64,000 nt of DNA from Bifiguratus adelaidae (taxonomy: Eukaryota > Mucoromycota > Endogonomycetes > Endogonales). Positions 57,070 to 64,000 of the stretch are shown here, one piece after another. Made by a program: the position numbers and the translations under genes. Every line of letters begins with the position of its first letter. The first letter of the stretch is position 1. The notes beneath the pieces are model-generated. The model was not told the origin of the DNA, made no database searches, and saw nothing but the letters and a program-made list of their open reading frames with translations. The stretch is taken from the NCBI GenBank assembly GCA_002261195.1, contig MVBO01000039.1, positions 47,686 to 111,685 of the forward strand. Direction: 5' to 3'.

Positions 57070-59129
57070 CTAAATGGCACTTGGCTCTGAGGAATTGGCA
57101 ATAGATTCGGCAAGCTTGCGAAGCTCGGGACTATCTTCGGCATTGATGGTGTCACTGATGCGCCGATCGCGTTTGACTTGCTCATCGTGATCCAATTCTT
57201 CGCGTGTAGGTGGCAATCTTTCGTTATCAAGATCGGATCGTCTAGCATCTTCAAACGTGTTGATTGCTGAAAGATAACATGAGCTTCTGATAAATTCAGT
57301 ACCGCTTTACCTACCATTCTTGATTCCTTCAGCTCCCAGAACTAGCGTGCCCATTGGTAGCTTCTTGTTGCCCATCATGCCCTTGAGTTCACTGACAGCC
57401 TCAGATTCTTCTCGAAGCACAGAGAATAGGCGTGACATCCTGCCGACTGCAAGGATTTTGTTACGAATCAGTCGACGTCTTGCTTCGATGTCATCGCTGG
57501 GTTTTGGTGATGTTCCACCAATAGGTGATGCCGCTGGTAAGTCTTCTATTTCGGCAAGCTCTTCTTTGCTGCAAATGTTCAGTATGGCGATAAGCATATC
57601 GGTGACTATAGCAGATGATGAGTTTCTAGCAAAGCCAACATTTACAACGTACTCTTCTCTCCCACGAACGGCAGACTCCATGTAAATACATCCATAAAGT
57701 TGGGTAACCAGTACGGATGGGGGGTACAGTTGAACTGGCGGATGTTCATGACATTGTTTTCGTATTTGAGGACAGCGGCCTTGTTGTTGTAAACGTCTAG
57801 GTAATTTGGAGCTGAAAATATGGTCATGACGGAAGGAAATCCTGTTGTTTTTGTTTTGCGATACATTCGATATCCGGCATCTTGAGCCTCGTGTGCTCGA
57901 ATGATAGACAAGAGGTTATTTCGTTCCAGGAATGCGCATGCGGCATGATAACTTTTGCGAAGGTGTTAATGATACGGGATAACGGCAATAGAGTACCTAC
58001 CTGTAGAAATACGAACAACCGCGCACATGGTTGTGAATAAAATGCTCGGTGGACTTCTCTTGCCCGAAATCCTCCAACGGATCCGCCCACAGTAAATCAC
58101 ACATCAGACCCTGTGTTGGCGGCTCTCGGAATCGGTTAATCTACAAGGATGTGAGCAATAATCTTCCGAATACTCGAGTTTTATAATGCTTACATTGCGC
58201 AAATCATCCAAAGTCTGCAATTCGGGAGATAGACCCCCGTGGATGCACAAAAACTGCTTGTTCATGACCGCACCCAAAGGTAACGAGCAGAAAGACTCCA
58301 TGCACGTGTCATACACCTTCTCGCTGTACTTGTGGCGACCTATAATCACTTCATACTCTGGTCTTCTTGAAAGAAGCGTCATTTCACCTACATTCCAGTT
58401 TAAACGTGAAGTAATCGGTCAAATGACGACACTCGTGGTTACCCCTCAACAAAAAGAGCGTATTGGGATACCAAATTTTCAAGGTCCATAGGTATAGGAC
58501 ACACTAGGCGATGATCAGCGGGGTTTGTGGCAAGGGTGGAGCATACCTCTATGCTAAAGTATCCTCGATCAACATAATCACCCAAAAATAGATATGTCGT
58601 ATTGGCGGGATCACCACCCACTTCAAATAACTTCATCAAATCGTAATACTGTCCATGGATATCACCACATACTGACCACAAGTGAGCAGCGTGAAATGTA
58701 ACTTGGTCTGAGGTCGCGCACTTACCTGTTACGGGCGCGTCCACCTCGAGTAAATTGGCCTCTCGTTTCAACATTTCGGTACCTTTCTTGATGATATAGA
58801 GCGCTTGCTCTTCTGTTAGTCTTCCCTCGCGATAAAAGTGATTCTTAAGGAACTGGTAGTTTGGGAAACCTGGTCGATCGGGGTGCCAGAATTGCTCGTC
58901 AGTGGGTACTTGAGTAGCAGGAGCTTGCACTTCTGTTGTTGGGACAAGAACGCGACAAAGTGAGCAAGCGGTGTCAGTCAGTTATGCTTCAACAATAATG
59001 ATGATGCGCCAGTACTTTACCTTTGACCACGCGCTCTCTTGTGCTCACTACGGATCCATCGTCCATAGTATGCACCGTAAAGTCGATAGTGGGTACCTTT
59101 TGACCATCGGTCGTACTATTATCGGCCAT
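57070..59129 (-). CDS. CNA1: Calcineurin A, Ca2+/calmodulin-dependent protein phosphatase
   Basis: The catalytic subunit of protein phosphatase 2B and target of FK506-FKBP12. Exon 1 from 59129 reads [20 protein letters not shown] and ends RERVVK at a donor; the next starts [20 protein letters not shown]. Phosphatase motifs are complete: [39 protein letters not shown] and [11 protein letters not shown], plus the His in [13 protein letters not shown]. After the core, the calcineurin B-binding helix region ([15 protein letters not shown]) is followed by the calmodulin-binding part [20 protein letters not shown] and an autoinhibitory-type tail ([20 protein letters not shown]). Some ten exons, about 500 residues. 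In Mucorales this enzyme controls yeast-hypha growth; here that is only by analogy. Confidence 0.94.
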
Positions 59130-59263
59130 CGCTTGCTACAAGTCGAAAAGGAAGGCCTTGCAAACCGGGACTGGGCTTGATGTTACCGTGACTGCAATAA
59201 TGGGCGATGCATAGACAAATGAATTAAATTAGAATTCGCTATTTTACAACGTTTACAGGATCA

Positions 59264-61198
59264 CTAGCGCATTTTCGTCTGAACAAAGACGTGATCTACA
59301 TAGCTTCTCCACAGCGTCTCGCCTACACTGTCTTGAAGAGTCATGCGTTTCGCCAATTCCACCCAACTGGCTGTAGATAGATCACTCATGCCGTAATCGT
59401 CCATGGTTGTATACTCGATGACATATGACATGTTCATACGTGGGACTGGCTTGGGATACTTTGGCTTCTTCTTTTTTGCGTCTATGTCGATTTCATCGCC
59501 TGCCTCATAGGCATCTCGACTGATGGAGAAGCTAGGACTATTTAGCCCTCGCTTGGTAAGCTCCTCTCGTTTGTCTTGATGACCTTCCCAATAGGTCACG
59601 TTGGAATACAGTTGCGTGTAACCCATAAGGTGACCAACGTCTTGCGCATCGTAGTGGAAGATGCGCATAGATGGGTAGAAGGTGGGCACAACCGGAGGTG
59701 ATACCAAAATTGGAATGTAGTCTTCCACATCCTTGGTTCGCAGACCGCCATATTGTTCGTACAATTCTTCAACATAGCCTTCCGTCTTCTTTCGAATACG
59801 GACTGGAACATTGGTAGATGGCATAATGGAGGAATTGTCGCTGATGGGATGGTCGTTGAATGATGGTGAATATTCGGCTATATCGGCAATGAATTCTTTT
59901 CGGTGGAGACAAGGGTCAATGAACGGACCCTCTGAGTTTCTTATTCCAACGTCTTTGGCGTCAGGCAAGTCTGTTCGATCCATAAAGAAGAAATGGTCCA
60001 TGTTCAGATGGCCGTACAAATGGCCGACAATAATATCGCGATATTCGTGGCTGAGAGTGGCATAAGTACGATAGCATTCCGGAAAGTAAGATGATCGGCG
60101 AGGTGGAATGTGACCAGTGAGATAAACCTTGACTCCGTCATTTCGTGCTGTCTTCAGTTGTGCTTCAATCCATTCCATATGCTCGAAACCAGGATCATCC
60201 TTTCCAACGCATCCGTTGACAGCGGAATTGGAGTCGTAGAAGTACATCGTGTTGAGCGCTAGAACACGGAGTTGTCCAGGGATGACATTGATGGAGTAGT
60301 AACCACCCTCCTGGAACGTATGCAGTTGGTCTTCGGGAATAAAAGCATCCCATATTCGAAGAAAAGAGTTCAAAATTTCATTTCGCGGTCCTCCTTCCAT
60401 AATGTTGTGAGGGTAGACGTCGTTGTTGCCGAAACTGGGCACGATGGGAATAATGAGACTAGGTTGAACTCCTTGACTTGTTCTGTTGTTGTCGAGTACC
60501 ATCAGTGACGAAAAAATCTGCTCAAACTTTGTAGCAATGTATCTATTCAACTCGTAGATCTCATTGAGCGTGCGTGGCTTTTCCCGGTCCGAGTCATGTC
60601 TAGGAATTACAGTCAGTATCCGTTATACAGCTCGTCAGCAAGAGCCTACCTTGCATTATCGCCTGTCCAGACAACAAAATCAATATTATCTTTCCAATTG
60701 TCGTGAATCCAGTTGAAGGTCGCATCAATGAGAGCGAATGGCGAATCGCATTCACTAGCGGGACTACCCAAAATTCCACTTAATGGTACGCCGTGCTTCT
60801 TTTCTTTCTTGCTGGGTTTGCGATGGCACGAAGAGTCTATTGTCCTTCCACCTTTGTAATAGAAGTCGGGCTGCAAAGTGTACAAAGTAGAGGTCAGATC
60901 TGATGGACAATCCCTTCTTTTTGAACGGAGATATTGATACCTCAAGCCAGCCTTATCCCTGCATGCCCTCGTAGATCAAAGCTTCGACTTGCTCTCCTTC
61001 TCCTCTCCATGGATAAGGAATACTTACGTGAAAGTCGGTAATTTGCAGGAAGTTGCCTTTCAATGGTGCTTTGACTGACGATGATCGGGAACTCCGGTGC
61101 ATGTCATCACTGTACGTCTGATATGATAAACTTGCACCATCCACTCGCACTATTCCCACGTAGCATAATATACAAAGCAAAAGCAGACGTGTCCGCAT
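59264..61198 (-). CDS. PPN1: Vacuolar endopolyphosphatase Ppn1
   Basis: Cleaves inorganic polyphosphate inside the vacuole. Start at 61198: MRTRLLLLCILCYVGIVRVDG is a signal anchor (the longer frame from 61243 begins with TTG). A calcineurin-like phosphoesterase domain follows: GNFLQITDFH (metal ligands), CDSPFALIDATFNWIHDNW, DFVVWTGDNARHDSDR, IPIVPSFGNNDVYPHN, VYLTGHIPPRR and IVGHLYGHLNMDHFFFMD. These are the family's Asp/His/Asn ligand motifs in the right order. The C-terminal part has EYTTMDDYGMSDLSTASWVE and a basic segment KKKKPKYP. About 590 residues in five exons. Same strand as calcineurin, 135 bases upstream of it. Confidence 0.93.
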
Positions 61199-61444
61199 GC
61201 TGCAAAAGAAATAAGCTTCAGTGAAAAAAGATCTTAGAGACAAGGGGAAAAGCTAAATGAATTAAGTGATGTCACTCTATCGCACGTGCTCAATGGAGCG
61301 GTTTTAGTAACTAATGAAGGCTTTTTATGTGAGCGTCTCACACTATGCTGGCCAGGGAAATAGTCTGTCCAAACATTAGCACCTACATTGTATTTGGATT
61401 CACTTCTTGAGACTTTGCTATCCACAACAATGGTTTCTAGGTGC

Positions 61445-62433
61445 TTAATCGACCGGTACATCACTGCCTGCTCTCACCAATGGATCTCGCGAACTTCTAG
61501 CTACTTTTACAAGGTTAGCGACGAGTTGTCGAAGTGAGGCACGTGTTTGTGAGGGTGGTGAGATATCCTGAGGCGTCAAAGTGACTAATTGTTGAGCAGT
61601 GACAGGTTGCGGTGACATGATACGAGCAATGAGAGTATCCATGATAGAAATCACAAATACGCCGCAATCGGCATCATTGGTTTGCTGTGGAGTGGGTACA
61701 GACATCCACTGAAGCTTCTCTGTAGCAATAAATGAGTGCTTTGCTTCATTCTGAGAAAGTTGATATGGTATAGGCTGGACTTACGTGTGGGTCGAAGAAG
61801 AGCATAGAATTTCTGCATGGCATGTTGCGCAGATGAAGAATTGGCATTTGATAGACTATCGAAACAGTAAAAGGTGCCTTGATCTTTCAAATAGAGCAAG
61901 AGTGACCTAATGTAAAAAGGATTGGTCAAGTACACCACCACGGAGCCTTGGCCGCTCACCAATGACTGCCAGAATCAGCAGTATTTCCCCTGGCATCATT
62001 GATGGGTATAAAGATGGCGCGACGAAGGTTGAGACCAGGGGGAAGTACATCCTTGAGCTGAACCGGATCTATTGTCATGCATGTCAGCATAGAGTTGACA
62101 AGCTTTGAGCCATCCTACCTGGTGTTTCGGTCACCAAGTGCACCATACCGGGGCGAAACATAAGTATCTCATCAAAGTTCCTTAGCGTATTCCGCTCGAG
62201 ATATCTAATCATTTTGTCTCCAGTCAGACACGGTCATGCCGGCGCTTTTCCCTACACTGCTTACTCCATATAAAAGTCAATGATGGTATCGTCGAGCCAA
62301 TTCCCCTCCTCCAATAGCGCGACATCCTTATCCAAGATGAAAACGGAAGTTAATATATACATATATATTTACTACGGAACTTTACCTCGTGTCTCAGGAT
62401 CACGTCAAAGTACTCAAGTATAGGTGCAACCAT
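61445..62433 (-). CDS. ULP-family cysteine protease, NEDP1/SENP8-like (deneddylase)
   Basis: Ulp/SENP proteases remove SUMO or NEDD8; this one is most like the NEDD8 protease. Start at 62433: MVAPILEYFDVILRHE, then, after an intron, DVALLEEGNWLDDTIIDFYM (WLxDxxIxFYxE motif). Further parts are YLERNTLRNFDEILMFRPGM, PPGLNLRRAIFIPINDARGN and ADSGSHW, which carries the catalytic His. LLLYLKDQGTFYCFDSLSNA holds the catalytic Asp, and PTPQQTNDADCGVFVISIMD the Cys. The short length (about 245 residues) and NSSSAQ after the Asp fit SENP8. Substrate specificity is inferred. A CT repeat abuts the start codon. Confidence 0.8.
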
Positions 62434-62714
62434 AAGAGAGAGAGAGAGAGAGAGAGAGAAAGAGCAAGTGAGAAAGGACATCCAAAATGCAATAAGGGTT
62501 ACGAGATAAAGCACGTGGCAATGACGTACTCTTTCTTGTCGACCGCTGCCTTCAAGGTTCCATAGCTTGATCTAGAGAAGCTTCCATGGCGTCAACGCTT
62601 TAAATGCTGTGCCAGTCATACTGTCCTTCTATCTATCTTGTGCTGCACGCGCTTCAATGCTGACATGTGAAGTCACGCATATGACGCAAATTGGTTGCTT
62701 GAGATATATTGACC
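62434..62714. promoter_or_regulatory. Compact bidirectional promoter region
   Basis: 281 bases separate the divergent starts of the protease gene and NOT4. The AG repeat occupies the left edge. Confidence 0.4.
62435..62459. repeat. (AG)12 microsatellite directly upstream of a start codon
   Basis: A pure dinucleotide tract; on the transcribed strand it reads CT repeats, ending two bases before the ATG of the NEDP1-like gene. Confidence 0.9.
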
Positions 62715-64000
62715 ATGGCCTCGGACGAGGAGGAGGTGGAATGTCCGCTATGTATGGAAGAGTTGGACTTGTCGGACAGAAACTTTCGACCTTGTCCTTG
62801 TGGCTATCAGGTATGGGGATAAGCTGCAACTGCATATGCGAATATGTGCTTAGTGTCCGATGCACAGGTTTGTCGGTTCTGTTGGCACCACATCAAGGAA
62901 AATCTGAACGGTCGGTGCCCTGCATGCCGGCGCATATACAGTGAGCAGGATGTGGAGTTTGTACCCATGACTGCAGAAGAGTAAGTGAGGTGTAGCCCTC
63001 AAATGCGACATGTTAACAACAAATGTCAGAATTGCGCGAATGCAGAAAGAACGCAAAATGAAGGGGCGCCAGCAGAAAGGAAACTTTCCAAACCACCGAA
63101 AGAATCTTAGCAATGTCCGTCTAGTGCAGCGCAACCTTGTCTATGTAGTAGGCTTAAGTCCTAGTATCGCCAACGAGGAGGTAAGTTGCGCGTTGGAACA
63201 GTCCTTTCAAATTATGGTCTAATGTGCTGCGAACAGACTCTACGCGACCAAATCCACTTTGGACAGTATGGCAAGATCATTCGAATTATGGTAAACAAGC
63301 GATCTATCGGTCCAACCTCTGATTCTTCTTCGTCCTATTCCTTGTCCTCGTGTCTGACGCAAGGCGCTTCTCAGATTTTGGTTACCGCCTACATCACTTA
63401 CGCTAAAGAAAGAGATGCTGCAAAGGCGATATACGCCGTGAACGGGACATTGAACGAAAATGGTCGCTCGATTCGTGCTAGTTTCGGGACCACAAAGTAC
63501 TGCATGCATTATCTTAAGGGAGCTCAGTGTACGAATCCGAGCTGCACGTATCTTCATGAGCCCGGTGATGACGCAGCGGACGTCGGTGTTGAGCTTCGGA
63601 CAGAGGACATTGAGCGGTAAGAATTTCCCTTGCCATGTTTGATGATTCCTGACCAGGCCGTTGTAGATTGGGCCTTGCTGCTCCAACAAAACCAAAGCCG
63701 GTCGCAGCTCATCCGCATCCTGTCAATCATATGACACAGGTCACGTCTTCACCCGACAGAACTTCAAGATTGAATCCATGGGGGAAAATACCAGATGTCA
63801 GCGCATCCAGCAATACTGTGACTGACACAGCTCATGGCGGTGAAGCGGCTGATGATTTGGAATTGCCTCCGCATTCAACCTCAACAAATAAGTCGCCTGC
63901 CAAAAATAAGAGCAATCTGTCGGTCATGATGGCTGCTGCGAATACGAAATCACTACCCGCCAGTGAAAAGGAGGAAGACCTGCATATACCCGAAAAGGAC
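62715..64000 (+). CDS. NOT4: CCR4-NOT E3 ubiquitin ligase Not4 (runs off right edge)
   Basis: Not4 is the RING E3 of the CCR4-NOT complex, acting in mRNA decay and ribosome quality control. The start reads MASDEEEVECPLCMEELDLS. The C4C4 RING is CPLCMEELD, PCPCGYQVCRFC and NGRCPACRRIYSE, without the His found in other RINGs, as typical for Not4. A coiled linker (RMQKERKMKGRQQKGNF) leads to an RRM (NLVYVVGLSPSIANEE, GQYGKIIRIMVNK, AYITYAKERDAAKAIYAVNG) and a CCCH zinc finger (YCMHYLKGAQCTNPSCTYLH). The disordered C-terminal part begins and is cut by the window edge. Six exons visible. LTN1, another ribosome quality control ligase, lies at the other end of the window. Confidence 0.94.

Overview
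The window is nuclear DNA of an intron-rich fungus. Genes lie on both strands, about one per 2 kb, and nearly all are cut by short GT-AG introns of roughly 45-100 bases. Gene content is typically fungal: Atg9, the TRAPP II subunit Trs120, an Rsp5-type arrestin adaptor, a vacuolar endopolyphosphatase, a complex I accessory subunit of the fungal 17.8 kDa type and a PIWI Argonaute. Intron density plus RNAi suggests an early-diverging filamentous fungus, most likely Mucoromycota. That placement is inference; no rRNA or marker phylogeny is visible.

Layout. 1-7.4 kb: LTN1 (minus, cut by the left edge), an RRM protein, the parvulin PIN4, and a DUF2278 gene that looks damaged. 7.4-13 kb: DHH1, SEC23 and a complex I subunit, all on plus. 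13-16 kb: two unrecognised minus-strand genes. 16-22 kb: ATG9, a short-chain dehydrogenase and ribosomal protein uL15. 22-30 kb: Argonaute, a fatty-acid-hydroxylase-family membrane enzyme and PIP5K (minus). 30-38.9 kb: a polyprenyl synthase homologue with eroded active-site motifs, MIC60, a VPS9-domain protein and GRX5. 39-48.5 kb: a small secreted protein, an unknown protein, a mucin-like membrane protein, a second unknown, an arrestin, TRM44 and a second Ser/Thr-rich membrane protein. 48.5-55 kb: a kelch protein and TRS120. 55-56.6 kb: the relic of an MFS sugar transporter. 57-64 kb: calcineurin A, PPN1, a NEDP1-like protease and NOT4 (cut by the right edge).

This is ordinary housekeeping sequence with no operon-like system. 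Several genes share themes: mRNA fate (DHH1, NOT4, Argonaute, LTN1), vesicle traffic (SEC23, TRS120, ATG9, VPS9) and mitochondria (MIC60, GRX5, complex I, ubiquinone synthesis). I see no sign that they act as one unit.

The points most worth checking are: the Coq1 homologue lacking both aspartate-rich motifs; the DUF2278 gene with an in-frame TAG and apparent compensating frameshifts; the decayed sugar transporter; a GC-AG intron in MIC60; a telobox and an intronic hairpin at the uL15 gene; a palindrome-rich intergenic region containing a CRE; and a CT repeat abutting a start codon. Exon boundaries were read by eye and are approximate unless a splice site is stated.
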